Position numbers and translations under genes: made by a program
NCBI RefSeq assembly: GCF_012933445.1
Contig: NZ_JABBNC010000009.1
Location: 182,739 to 246,738 of the forward strand
Origin: Actinoplanes sp. TBRC 11911
Lineage (GTDB): Bacteria; Actinomycetota; Actinomycetes; Mycobacteriales; Micromonosporaceae
Direction: 5' to 3'
DNA length: 64,000 nt
Shown: piece by piece, positions 27,547 through 36,378 of the stretch
Numbering within the stretch: position 1 is the stretch's first letter
Layout: every line of letters begins with the position of its first letter
The notes under the pieces: generated by a model
Seen by the model: only the letters and a program-made list of their open reading frames with translations
Database searches by the model: none
What the model was told of the DNA's origin: nothing

Positions 27547-30138
27547 GTGGCTGTCCAGATAGGCCTCCATGCGCTCGGCCGGCGCCGGGCGGCCCACGAT
27601 GAAGCCCTGGCCGTAGACGCATCCGGCCCGCGCCACCCGCTCGATCTGCTCCTCGGTCTCCAGGCCCTTCGCCACGATCTCCAGACCGAGCCGCCGGCCC
27701 AGGCTGACCACCACGTCGATCACCGCGGGACCGCCGCCGGTGTTCGCCTCGGACGCCTTGTTCGCCAGCGACGAGTGCAGCTTCAGCATGTCGACCGGCA
27801 GCCGCCGCAGGTGCGACAGCGACGCCTGACCCGAGCCGAAGTCGTCCAGTGCCGCGCGCACGCCCAGCTTGCGCAGGTTCGCCAGCGAGGCCACGATGGC
27901 CGGCACGTCCTCGGCCACCCACGTCTCGGCCACCTCGACGACCAGGCGCTCCGGTTCCAGCCCGTAACGCTGCAGGGTGGTCGCGACCCGGTCCGGGAAG
28001 CGGGCGGTGAGCAGCTCGCGCGGCGCCACGTTGACGGAGAGCCAGAAGCCGCTGTCCTTCGTCGCCCACGTCGTCAGGTGCCGGCACGCGGCGTCGAGCA
28101 CCCACTCGTCGATCTCCGGCGCGATGCCGACCGCGCGGGCGATCGGCAGGATCTCGTTCGGCAGGATCGTGCCGAATTCCGGGTGCCGCCAGCGCAGCAG
28201 CGCCTCGACCCCGGCGGGCTGCTCGTCGCGCAGGCTCACCACCGGCTGGAACACCAGGTCGAGCTCGCCGCGCTCGATGGCGCCGAGCAGTTGCTTCTCC
28301 AGGTCCATCCGGCGGTTGAGCGCCATCTCGACGTCCGGGTCGTACCATTCGACCCGGTCCAGCCCGAGTTGCCGGGCACGCCGCCGGGCCAGGTCGGCGT
28401 GCCGCAGCACCTCGTCCGAGTCGCCGCCGCCGGCCAGTTCGGCCAGGCCGATGCTGGTGTGCAGCTCGACCACCGCGCCGGGCAGCGGCTGCGGCTCGGC
28501 CACCACCGTCGCGATGCGAGTGGCCAGCGCGTACGCCAGCACCGCGCCGTCGGTGGTGAGCACCGCGAACTCGTCGCCGCCGAGCCGGGCCGCGATGTCG
28601 TCGCCGCCGATCAGGCTGCGGATCCGCCGCGCGACCTCGGCCAGCGCCGCGTCCCCGGTCTCCCGGCCGCGGCTGTCGTTGATCTCGGCGAGCCCGTGCA
28701 GGTCGATGACGATCAGCGTGCCCTGCTGACCCGGCCGGCGCCGGAAGGCGAGCAGGTCACGCATCAGCGCCCGCCGGTTCGCGAGGCCGGTGAGCTGATC
28801 GGAATAGGACATCTTGTGCAGCGTGCGTTCCAGGTGGATGCGCTCGCCCACGTCGCGGACGTGCACGACCAGCGCCGCCACCTCGGGCACCCGGCGCTGG
28901 TCCGCGATGGTCGACTCGGTGTCACGCCAGAGGTGGCCGCCGTCGCGCATCCGGGCGGTCACCAGCGCGGGCGGCGCGTCCGCGTGCTCGCCGGCCAGCA
29001 CCGAGTCGATCACCGCCTGGGCCTCGGTGACGTCGTCCGGGTGGATCAGGTCGCGGAACCGGCGGCCCACCACCTCGGCGTCGGAGAGCCCGAAGAGCGG
29101 CGCGGACTGCCACTTGATCCGCAGTCGCTCGTCCAGCACCAGGGTGAGGTCGGTGGCGCCGGCGACCAGCGAGCGGAAGTGCGCCTCGGCGGTCTGCAGC
29201 TGACCCGCGTACCGCCGGATGTCGTGCACCACCAGCAGCTCCCGCATGGCCAGCACGGCGACCATCGTGATGCCCAGCAGGATCGCGGTGGTGTCCCACG
29301 CGCCACCGGTGACCAGATGCCAGACGGCCGCGACCACGCCGACCGCGGCCGGAATGGCGAGCAGCGGGTAGCTGGCCAGGTATTGATCGGGGTACCGCGG
29401 CTCGAGCGGGGGTCTCGGCAGCCCGCGCCGGGAACCGCCGTCCGCGGTGGCGGCCAGGCCCAGCACGATCGGGATGCCGGCCAACGGGACCGCGACGCCG
29501 TCGACGCCGAACGCGAGCGCGCCCAGCCCGATCATCACGGCGGTCGCGCCGACACCGCATCGGACCGCGGCCCAGCGCAGCGGCCGGCCGCGCAGCACGG
29601 TGACGGTGGCGGTCGCGATGCCGGCGGCGCCGAGCGCGATGATCGGCAGGGTTGTGTGCTGGTCGCGCATCGGGGTCGCCAGGTAACCCGCGAACGCCAG
29701 GCTCACGCCCAGGCCGGCGCCGTCGAAGGCGCGGCGGGAGCGGGTGACCCAGCCGGTGGCCATGCCGGGCAGCAGCATCGTGCCGATCGCGTAGAACGCC
29801 ACGGCCAGGCCGAACAGGAGCGTGGCCCAGAGACCGGGGTGTGGCGGCGCCCAGAACGGGAGCACCGCGGACAGCCCGGCGGTGAGCGCGGCCAGGCCGA
29901 CGAACCCGGCGCCGCGACAGGCCACGAAACTCTGGTCGGCGTGGTGGATGTCGAGCGCGGCGTGGATCAGATAGCCCCCGGCCCACAGCGCGGCGGCACC
30001 GGCACCGATCGCCAGCGCGGCCGAACCGGAGACGACTCCGGCGGCGCCGGCCACCAGCACGATGATCGCGGCGGCGGACACGCCCACGCCGACGGCCCGG
30101 TCGATATGCCGGGCGCGTGCGGGGGGCGGCACTGCCAC
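27511..30138 (-). CDS. Membrane PAS-GGDEF-EAL protein with degenerate EAL
   Basis: An 875-residue protein from a GTG start. Residues 1-300 hold many hydrophobic helices; a PAS domain follows (about 320-400, ATDLTLVLDERLRIKW, GRRFRDLIHPDDV), then GGDEF (RLGGDEF near 522) and EAL (EALLRW near 644). The GGDEF motif is intact and lacks an RxxD inhibitory site. The EAL domain keeps DDFGSG but has two changed catalytic positions: LKLH replaces the usual LKID (about 785), and VAKGLE replaces VAEGVE (about 823). This suggests a cyclase with a sensory rather than hydrolytic EAL. Its 3' end overlaps the LacI gene by 36 bp. It closes the accessory block before the cfp6-like gene. Confidence 0.9.
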   Translation of the reverse strand: MAVPPPARARHIDRAVGVGVSAAAIIVLVAGAAGVVSGSAALAIGAGAAALWAGGYLIHAALDIHHADQSFVACRGAGFVGLAALTAGLSAVLPFWAPPHPGLWATLLFGLAVAFYAIGTMLLPGMATGWVTRSRRAFDGAGLGVSLAFAGYLATPMRDQHTTLPIIALGAAGIATATVTVLRGRPLRWAAVRCGVGATAVMIGLGALAFGVDGVAVPLAGIPIVLGLAATADGGSRRGLPRPPLEPRYPDQYLASYPLLAIPAAVGVVAAVWHLVTGGAWDTTAILLGITMVAVLAMRELLVVHDIRRYAGQLQTAEAHFRSLVAGATDLTLVLDERLRIKWQSAPLFGLSDAEVVGRRFRDLIHPDDVTEAQAVIDSVLAGEHADAPPALVTARMRDGGHLWRDTESTIADQRRVPEVAALVVHVRDVGERIHLERTLHKMSYSDQLTGLANRRALMRDLLAFRRRPGQQGTLIVIDLHGLAEINDSRGRETGDAALAEVARRIRSLIGGDDIAARLGGDEFAVLTTDGAVLAYALATRIATVVAEPQPLPGAVVELHTSIGLAELAGGGDSDEVLRHADLARRRARQLGLDRVEWYDPDVEMALNRRMDLEKQLLGAIERGELDLVFQPVVSLRDEQPAGVEALLRWRHPEFGTILPNEILPIARAVGIAPEIDEWVLDAACRHLTTWATKDSGFWLSVNVAPRELLTARFPDRVATTLQRYGLEPERLVVEVAETWVAEDVPAIVASLANLRKLGVRAALDDFGSGQASLSHLRRLPVDMLKLHSSLANKASEANTGGGPAVIDVVVSLGRRLGLEIVAKGLETEEQIERVARAGCVYGQGFIVGRPAPAERMEAYLDSHSTGRGGTPPGS

Positions 30139-30274
30139 GTCGACGATCCTTCTCGAGGGGGCTCGCTGTCGGGGATCAACGATCGTCCCTCGAATAGGTT
30201 ACGGCCAATTCGTCGGGTGTGGACCCGGCGGGACCGCCAAATGCCCCGGATATCGAGGGTGCGAAGATGACTCG

Positions 30275-30649
30275 GTGAGGTCGAAGCCCCTTCTCCGCGT
30301 CCGCAAGACCGGCGCGCTCATGGTCGCCGCCGTGATCGCGTTCGTGAGTGCGCTCCCGCTCGCCGGGACGATGTGGCAGCTGGCCCCGATCCTGCTCATC
30401 CCGGCTCTCGTCTTCCTCTGGGCGTGGCGCGCGGGCACCGATGTGTATGCGGATGAGCTGCGCGTCAAGGCATTGTTCGGCAGCACCCGGGTGCCCTGGG
30501 ACCGGATCACCGAGCTCGCCCCGGACACGCGCGGTCACGTTTCCGCGCTTCTCGACAACGGCAACGTCATCCGGCTTACCGCCATCGATCGGGACAATTT
30601 GTCCAGGGTGCTGGCCGTGAGCAAACAGGAGATCAACCGCCCCGACTGA
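30275..30649 (+). CDS. Small PH-domain membrane protein (CFP6-like)
   Basis: A 124-residue protein from a GTG at 30275. Two hydrophobic helices (about 13-55) precede a bacterial PH-like domain: TDVYADELRVKALFGSTRVP, then WDRITEL and NVIRLTAIDRDNLSRVL. This matches the actinobacterial CFP6/bPH6 type. Its place between ilvB-side genes and an LppZ-like lipoprotein equals that of Rv3004 (cfp6) in M. tuberculosis as I recall it. Function unknown; such proteins sit at the membrane. Start choice is moderately certain. Confidence 0.8.
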   Translation: MRSKPLLRVRKTGALMVAAVIAFVSALPLAGTMWQLAPILLIPALVFLWAWRAGTDVYADELRVKALFGSTRVPWDRITELAPDTRGHVSALLDNGNVIRLTAIDRDNLSRVLAVSKQEINRPD

Positions 30650-30714
30650 TCACCCCGGGCTTCCCAGGTGCCGCCGCTACCCTGGGGTGCGTCAAAGTCG
30701 AGGAGGTCGCCATC

Positions 30715-31878
30715 GTGCGTTCCCGCCGGGCCCGGGCCGCGGTCGTGTCGCTGGCCGCCGTGCTCACGCTCGCCGCGTGCAGTTTCGGTCCGCCCGATCC
30801 CGATCAGCAGGGCGCGCCGCCCAACCTGCCGAAACCGTCGGCCGCGCTCCCGTCCGGGGAGGATCCGAACGGTGGCTCGCAGGAGGTGGCGATCACCGTG
30901 CTCGCCAAGAACCTCGAGGTGCCGACCGCCATCGCGTTCCTGCCGGACGGCGCCGCCCTGGTCACCGAGCGCGACACCGGCCGCATCCTGCAGGTCGGCC
31001 CCGAGCAGGACGACAGCGGTCTCAAGGTCACCGAGGTGCAGCGGCTCGCCGAGGTGCAGGCGTCCGGCGACGGTGGCCTGCTCGGCATCGCGGTCTCCCC
31101 CAAGTACGCGTCGGACAAGACGATCTTCATCTACTACTCGACGGCCAAGGACAACCGCATCGCGAAACTGCAGCTCAAGGGCAAGGTCCAGCCGATCGTC
31201 ACGGGCATCCCACGCTCGGCGACGGCGAACGGCGGGGCGTTGGCCTTCGGTCCCGACGGCTTCCTGTACGCCGGTACCGGCGACGGCACGAGCACCGGCT
31301 CGCTGGCGCAGAACCCGAAGAGCATGGCCGGCAAGATCCTGCGGATGACCACCGCGGGTAAGCCCGCACCCGGCAACCCGACCGCGACCTCGCTGGTCTG
31401 GGCGTCGGGGCAGCACAACGTGGCCGGCCTGGCGTTCGACTCGGGCAAGCGGCTGTACGCGACCGACAGCGGCCAGAAGAAGACCGACGAGCTGAACCGG
31501 GTGGCCAAGGGTCAGAACCTGGGCTGGCCCAAGGTCGAGGGCGACACCACCGACCCGAAGCTGACCGGCCCGCTGTTCTCCTGGCCGGCCGCCGAGTCGT
31601 CGTGCGCCGGGGTGGCCGTGCTGCAGCAGACGCTGGGCACGGCGTGCCTGACCGGAAAAAGGCTCTACCTGATCAGCCTCACCGACTCGGCCGCCACGCT
31701 GGGCTCCCCGCAGGCCGTCCTGACCGGCGAGTACGGCCGGCTCCGCGCCGCGGTGGCCGCGCCCGACGGTTCCTTCTGGATCTCCACGTCGAACCAGGAG
31801 GAGGGCGCCGACCCCGGCCCCGACGACGATCGGATCATCCGCCTGGTCATCTCCGCCGGCGGCGCCGGGATAACGTGA
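30715..31878 (+). CDS. PQQ-type sugar dehydrogenase lipoprotein (LppZ-like)
   Basis: A 387-residue lipoprotein from a GTG. The signal peptide ends in the lipobox LTLAAC (Cys about 22), followed by a Pro-rich spacer and a glucose/sorbosone dehydrogenase beta-propeller: AIAFLPDGAALVTERDTGRI, DGGLLGIAVSPKYA, GALAFGPDGFLYAGTGDG and NLGWPKVEGD. The family uses PQQ or acts as a PQQ-lacking paralogue; whether the cofactor is bound cannot be told here. Position and type correspond to LppZ (Rv3006) of M. tuberculosis. Anchored on the outer face of the membrane. Followed 39 bp later by the metallophosphoesterase, possibly one transcript. Confidence 0.9.
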   Translation: MRSRRARAAVVSLAAVLTLAACSFGPPDPDQQGAPPNLPKPSAALPSGEDPNGGSQEVAITVLAKNLEVPTAIAFLPDGAALVTERDTGRILQVGPEQDDSGLKVTEVQRLAEVQASGDGGLLGIAVSPKYASDKTIFIYYSTAKDNRIAKLQLKGKVQPIVTGIPRSATANGGALAFGPDGFLYAGTGDGTSTGSLAQNPKSMAGKILRMTTAGKPAPGNPTATSLVWASGQHNVAGLAFDSGKRLYATDSGQKKTDELNRVAKGQNLGWPKVEGDTTDPKLTGPLFSWPAAESSCAGVAVLQQTLGTACLTGKRLYLISLTDSAATLGSPQAVLTGEYGRLRAAVAAPDGSFWISTSNQEEGADPGPDDDRIIRLVISAGGAGIT

Positions 31879-31917
31879 CGGTTTGACGAACCGCAGGTTG
31901 GGGCAGGGGAACCAGCG

Positions 31918-33570
31918 ATGACCGAGTACACGGCGACGCTGCGCCGCCGACTCTCCGCCATACGACTCTCCGCCGGCCGGTTCGCTTCGGCGACCGGCCG
32001 GGCATACCGCAACCGCTGGACCAAACGGCTGCGCGTCGCGCTCACCGTTGCCGTCGTCGCGGTCGGCGGCGTGATCATCGGGACGATGCTGTTCGCGCAC
32101 GCCGGTCTGGACGTGGGTCCGTTCCGCGCCGAGATGTCCATCAGCCCGTCCGTGCAGGGCGGCACCGAGGTGGACATTCCGCCCCTCGGCTCGCTGCACC
32201 TGAACAGCCACGACGGCCCGATCCACCTCAAGGTCGATCTGGGGTCGCTGGACCAGAACCGCACCGAGGCGCTGATCGACGACCCCGCGGCGATCAGCTC
32301 GGCCGGGCAGAACGCGGTCGAGGACGTCCGCGACGGCGTCATGCGGCTCGGCGTGCGCACGCTGGGCATCGCGGTGCTGAGCGCGATGCTGCTGGCCGCC
32401 GCGATCTTCCGCAACGTGCGCCGGGTCGCCGCGGCCGGGGTCACCGCGCTGGTGGTCACCGCCGGGAGCCTGGGGCTCGCGGCCGGCACCCTGCGGCCCA
32501 ACTCGATCGCCGAACCACGCTACGAAGGTCTGCTGGTCAACGCCCCGGCCGTGGTCGGTGACGCGCGCCGGATCGCGGACAACTACGGCCGTTACGCCGA
32601 TCAGCTGCAACAGATCGTCAGCAACGTGAGCCGGCTCTACACGACGGTGTCGACGCTGCCCGTCTACGAGCCGGCCGGCAACACGACCCGCATCCTGCAC
32701 GTCTCCGACCTGCACCTGAACCCGGCGGCGTGGGGCCTGATCCGGACCGTGGTGCAGACCTTCGACGTGGACGCGGTCGTCGACACGGGCGACCTGGTCG
32801 ACTGGGGCAGCAGCCCGGAGACCGGCTACCCCGGCTCGATCTCGAGCATCCCGGTGCCGTACGTCTTCGTGCGCGGCAACCACGACTCGTCGGCCATCCA
32901 GGCGGCGGTCGCCCGGGAGAAGAACGCGATCGTGCTGGACAACAAGGTCACGACGGTGGACGGCCTGACCATCGCCGGCATCGGCGACCCCGAGTTCACC
33001 CCGGACAAGAGCGAGACCGTGCCGCCGCCGCAGGCCGACGGGCAGCCCGTGGTGTCGCCGCTGAACGACGCCGGCCAGCAGCTCGCCGACACGATCGGCA
33101 AGTCACCGAAGCCGGTCGACATCGCGATGGTGCACGACCCGGCGATGGCGCAGCCGTTGTCCGGCGTGGTGCCGCTGGTGCTGGCCGGCCATCTGCACCA
33201 CCGCGAGGTGAGCATCCTGCCGGCCCCGGTGCCACCCACCCCGGACCCGTCGGCGTCGCCGTCGATCGCGCCGTCCGCGCCGCCGTCGGCCGCCGGGAAC
33301 GGTGCCGGGCAGCCGCCGCCGATGCAGACCAGGCTGATGGTCGAGGGTTCCACGGGCGGCGCCGGCCTGCGTGGCCTGGAGGGTGAGGAGCCCACCCCGC
33401 TGAGCTTGTCGGTCCTCTACTTCGACGAGAAGCACCAGCTCAAGGCGTACGACGACATCCAGCTGGGCGGCACCGGCGAGTCCAACGTGGAGATGCAGCG
33501 CAACGTCATCGGCGCGACCCCGGACCCGGCGCCGACCCCATCGACCTCGGTGAGCCCCCCGACCCGTTAA
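31918..33570 (+). CDS. Membrane metallophosphoesterase
   Basis: A 550-residue protein. Hydrophobic helices lie at about 40-62 and two more between 140 and 195; the C-terminal half is a calcineurin-like phosphoesterase with all metal motifs: ILHVSDLHLN (D-x-H), VVDTGDLVDWG (G-D), FVRGNHDSS (G-N-H-D) and VLAGHLHHREV (G-H-x-H). A Pro/Ser-rich insert (PTPDPSASPSIAPSAPPSAA) and a Pro/Thr tail follow, suggesting an extracytoplasmic catalytic domain. Substrate unknown. It lies downstream of the LppZ-like gene and 36 bp before an unknown membrane gene; the three may be co-transcribed. Confidence 0.9.
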   Translation: MTEYTATLRRRLSAIRLSAGRFASATGRAYRNRWTKRLRVALTVAVVAVGGVIIGTMLFAHAGLDVGPFRAEMSISPSVQGGTEVDIPPLGSLHLNSHDGPIHLKVDLGSLDQNRTEALIDDPAAISSAGQNAVEDVRDGVMRLGVRTLGIAVLSAMLLAAAIFRNVRRVAAAGVTALVVTAGSLGLAAGTLRPNSIAEPRYEGLLVNAPAVVGDARRIADNYGRYADQLQQIVSNVSRLYTTVSTLPVYEPAGNTTRILHVSDLHLNPAAWGLIRTVVQTFDVDAVVDTGDLVDWGSSPETGYPGSISSIPVPYVFVRGNHDSSAIQAAVAREKNAIVLDNKVTTVDGLTIAGIGDPEFTPDKSETVPPPQADGQPVVSPLNDAGQQLADTIGKSPKPVDIAMVHDPAMAQPLSGVVPLVLAGHLHHREVSILPAPVPPTPDPSASPSIAPSAPPSAAGNGAGQPPPMQTRLMVEGSTGGAGLRGLEGEEPTPLSLSVLYFDEKHQLKAYDDIQLGGTGESNVEMQRNVIGATPDPAPTPSTSVSPPTR

Positions 33571-33606
33571 GGTTCCGCGGCGAACTTCTCACACGGGGAC
33601 AACTAC

Positions 33607-34587
33607 ATGACAGACATGCCGGTGGCGCGGCCGCCGCGCTCCTGGGAGCTGCAGACCGCCGTCGTTCTGGCGGCGATCGCCGTCGCCGCCCTGGTCGCCA
33701 TCGTTCTCTCGCTCAGCGACCTGGCGATTCTGGCTTTCGTCCGGTCGAGCGGGGCGTCCGGTATGACACCGTTCGTCGCCTGGATCGTGGAGCACATCGA
33801 TCTCATCAACGGACTGTCCTTGTTCGCGGTGATCGCCTACACCGGCGGCTGGGTGTTCTGGCGCCGGCGCACCCGCGCGATGCTCGCCAGGATCGGTGAC
33901 GTCGACGGAAAGGCGATCACCCACTGGGCGGTGGTGGCCTGCTACCTGGCGATTGGCGTGGCCTTTCTGCTGCGGCTGAACGGCGCCGGGCAAGACGGGA
34001 GCGTGACGTCGAAAATTACGTTCGACGCGGTGCAGGAGGCCGTCCGCGCGGTCGGCATCTCGCTTCTGCTGCTGGGCGTCTGGCAGATCCGCACCCAGGT
34101 CCGGGCGGCGGTGGTCGAGGCCGGTGTCCTGCTTCGCCGTACCAATGTGCCGAAGTTCGCCGCTGTCACGGCGGCTCCGCTGGCCGCGGCGGTCCCGTCG
34201 GACTTGCGGGCCGCCGACGACGGTTTCTGGGCCGAGGTGTCCGAACTGGCCGCGAGCACCGGTGCCGACCTGCCGCTGCTGGAGGCCACCGGGCCGCTGG
34301 CCCATCGCTGGCACCTGGTCGGGAAGTCCGGTGAGGTGGGTGCGGTGCGTGCGGATATCCCGTCGGGCGCGGTCGTCACGGTCTTCGCCGACCCGCCCGC
34401 GGAGGGCTTCACCCCGCCGGAGGCCGCCAAATATCACAGCTTCCTGGAGACCTCGGCGGGCGACCTGCAGTATCAGTCGGTCACCGACAAGCGGGTGCCG
34501 GCCTTCCTGGCTCGCACGCGGGGTGCGCGTCGCTGGGCCTTGTATCCGGCGGAGGCATCCGGGGAGCTGCGCGCGGTTACGCTCTAG
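33607..34587 (+). CDS. Unknown four-helix membrane protein with soluble C-terminal domain
   Basis: A 326-residue protein not assigned to a family. Four hydrophobic segments are visible at about 18-42, 55-82 (followed by WVFWRRRTRAML), 103-122 and 143-160. The remaining 150 residues are soluble with no catalytic motif seen. The domain plan, membrane module plus cytoplasmic tail, gives no clear function. It ends a plus-strand run starting at 30275 and is followed by a strong hairpin before the convergent gatB. Confidence 0.75.
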   Translation: MTDMPVARPPRSWELQTAVVLAAIAVAALVAIVLSLSDLAILAFVRSSGASGMTPFVAWIVEHIDLINGLSLFAVIAYTGGWVFWRRRTRAMLARIGDVDGKAITHWAVVACYLAIGVAFLLRLNGAGQDGSVTSKITFDAVQEAVRAVGISLLLLGVWQIRTQVRAAVVEAGVLLRRTNVPKFAAVTAAPLAAAVPSDLRAADDGFWAEVSELAASTGADLPLLEATGPLAHRWHLVGKSGEVGAVRADIPSGAVVTVFADPPAEGFTPPEAAKYHSFLETSAGDLQYQSVTDKRVPAFLARTRGARRWALYPAEASGELRAVTL

Positions 34588-34670
34588 GCGTAACCGGCGT
34601 TTCCTGGCCGGACCGGCGGCTCAGGCCGGCCTGCCCGACCGGCGGGCCGGCCCGGAACGTCGCCGGGGAG

Positions 34671-34694
34671 CGGCCGGCCCACCCGGGCCGGCCG
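34671..34694. terminator. Bidirectional hairpin terminator
   Basis: A perfect 10-bp stem CGGCCGGCCC/GGGCCGGCCG with a 4-nt loop, in the 146-bp spacer between the convergent stops of the membrane protein (34587) and gatB (34734). Other GC palindromes lie just before it. Confidence 0.7.
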
Positions 34695-34733
34695 TCCTCC
34701 TCGGGACTTTTCGAAAATCCCGTACCGGATGGA

Positions 34734-36230
34734 TCAAACGCCGAGGCGCTCCAGGATCAGCTCACGGACGGTCTTGGCGTCGGCCTGGCCTCGCGTGGTC
34801 TTCATGACCGCGCCGACCAGCGCACCCGCCGCCGCCACCTTGCCGTCGCGGATCTTCGCGGCGACGTCCGGGTTGGCCGCGATCGCCTCGTCCACCGCCG
34901 CCGTCAGGGCGCCCGTGTCGGAGACGACCTCCAGGCCGCGGGCCGTCATGACCTCGGCCGGATCGCCCTCGCCGGCCACCACGCCCTCGAGGACCTGGCG
35001 GGCCAGCTTGTCGTTGAGCTTGCCGTCGTCGACCAGCTTCTGCAGCGCGGCCACCTGCGCCGGCGTGGCGCCGACCTCGGACAGGTCGACCGCCAGCTCG
35101 TTGGCGCGGCGGGCCAGCTCACCCATCCACCACTTGCGGGCGCCCGCCGGGGACGCGCCCGCGGCGATCGTCTCCTCGATGAGCTCGAGGGCGCCGGCGT
35201 TGGCCACCGACTGCATGTCGGTCGCGCTGATGCCCCACGCCTCGGCGAGCCGGGCACGCTTGCTGCTCGGCCGCTCCGGCAGGGCGGCCCGCAGCTCCTC
35301 GACCCACGCCGGGTCGGGCGCGATCGGCACCAGGTCGGGCTCGGGGAAGTAGCGGTAGTCGGTCGCCTCCTCCTTCGAGCGGCCGGGGCTGGTGTTGCCG
35401 CGGTCCTCGTGGAAGTGGCGGGTCTCCTGGATGATGCGGCCGCCCTCGTCGAGCACCGACGACTGCCGGATGATCTCGGAGCGGACCGCGCGCTCGACCG
35501 AGCGCAGCGAGTTCACGTTCTTCGTCTCGGTGCGGGTGCCCCACTCGGCGCCGGGCAGGTTGAGTGACGTGTTCACGTCGCAGCGCAGCGAACCCTGCTC
35601 CATGCGCACGTCCGAGACGCCGAGCGAGCGGACGATGTCGCGGAGCTCGGTCACGTACGCCCGGGCGATCTCGGGGGCCAGCGCGCCGAGGCCGGGGACC
35701 GGCTTGGTGACGATCTCGACCAGCGGGATGCCGGCGCGGTTGTAGTCGACCAACGACTCGGTGGCGCCCTGGATGCGGCCGGTCGCGCCGCCGACGTGCA
35801 GCGACTTGCCGGTGTCCTCCTCCAGGTGCACCCGCTCGATGCCGATGCGGTAGGTCGTGCCGTCGAGCTCGACGTCGACGTAGCCGTCGGTGCAGAGCGG
35901 CTCGTCGTACTGCGAGGTCTGGAAGTTCTTCGGCATGTCCGGGTAGAAGTAGTTCTTCCGGGCCATCCGGCACCAGGAGGCGATGTCGCAGTTCAGCGCG
36001 AGGCCGATCCGGATGGTCGCCTCGATGGCCGCCCGGTTGGCAACCGGGATCGCCCCGGGCAGACCGAGACAGACCGGACAGACCTGTGTGTTCGGCTCGG
36101 CACCGAACTCGGTGCGGCAGCCGCAGAACATCTTCGTCCTCGTGCCGAGCTCGACGTGCGTCTCCAGGCCGATGACCGGCTCGAAGCGGGCGATCGCATC
36201 CTCGTACGAGGGCAGCGCGGTGGTGGTCAT
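34734..36230 (-). CDS. gatB: Aspartyl/glutamyl-tRNA amidotransferase subunit B
   Basis: A 498-residue subunit of GatCAB, which converts misacylated Glu-tRNA(Gln) or Asp-tRNA(Asn) to the amidated form. It starts with the family signature [20 protein letters not shown] and contains [20 protein letters not shown] (zinc-binding cysteines), [15 protein letters not shown] and [15 protein letters not shown]; the C-terminal YqeY-like tail ends LGV. Full length. In M. tuberculosis gatB lies close to gatCA with pfkA between; here an oppositely transcribed M1 peptidase separates them, so gatB has its own promoter in 36231-36378. Confidence 0.97.
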   Translation of the reverse strand: MTTTALPSYEDAIARFEPVIGLETHVELGTRTKMFCGCRTEFGAEPNTQVCPVCLGLPGAIPVANRAAIEATIRIGLALNCDIASWCRMARKNYFYPDMPKNFQTSQYDEPLCTDGYVDVELDGTTYRIGIERVHLEEDTGKSLHVGGATGRIQGATESLVDYNRAGIPLVEIVTKPVPGLGALAPEIARAYVTELRDIVRSLGVSDVRMEQGSLRCDVNTSLNLPGAEWGTRTETKNVNSLRSVERAVRSEIIRQSSVLDEGGRIIQETRHFHEDRGNTSPGRSKEEATDYRYFPEPDLVPIAPDPAWVEELRAALPERPSSKRARLAEAWGISATDMQSVANAGALELIEETIAAGASPAGARKWWMGELARRANELAVDLSEVGATPAQVAALQKLVDDGKLNDKLARQVLEGVVAGEGDPAEVMTARGLEVVSDTGALTAAVDEAIAANPDVAAKIRDGKVAAAGALVGAVMKTTRGQADAKTVRELILERLGV

Positions 36231-36327
36231 GCGATGAGCTCCCAGAGACGGACGACGGGTGGCTAAACGACTTCCAGATTAGTGGGCGGCGCCGACAGAA
36301 TTTTCGGTACCCACAGGCCCGCCCCGG

Positions 36328-36336
36328 TTATCCACA
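36328..36336 (+). other. Consensus DnaA-box 9-mer (isolated)
   Basis: TTATCCACA, a perfect DnaA box, lies in the 148-bp divergent spacer between gatB and the M1 peptidase. A single box without a cluster is no origin; it may be chance or a site for DnaA-linked regulation. Confidence 0.4.
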
Positions 36337-36378
36337 GGGGGCGGCGCGGCGCAAGATCAATTAGGTACCGTGCCCGCC

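Noticed and set aside
36328..36336. Replication origin
   Set aside because: A single DnaA box without a cluster, AT-rich unwinding region or dnaA/dnaN neighbours.
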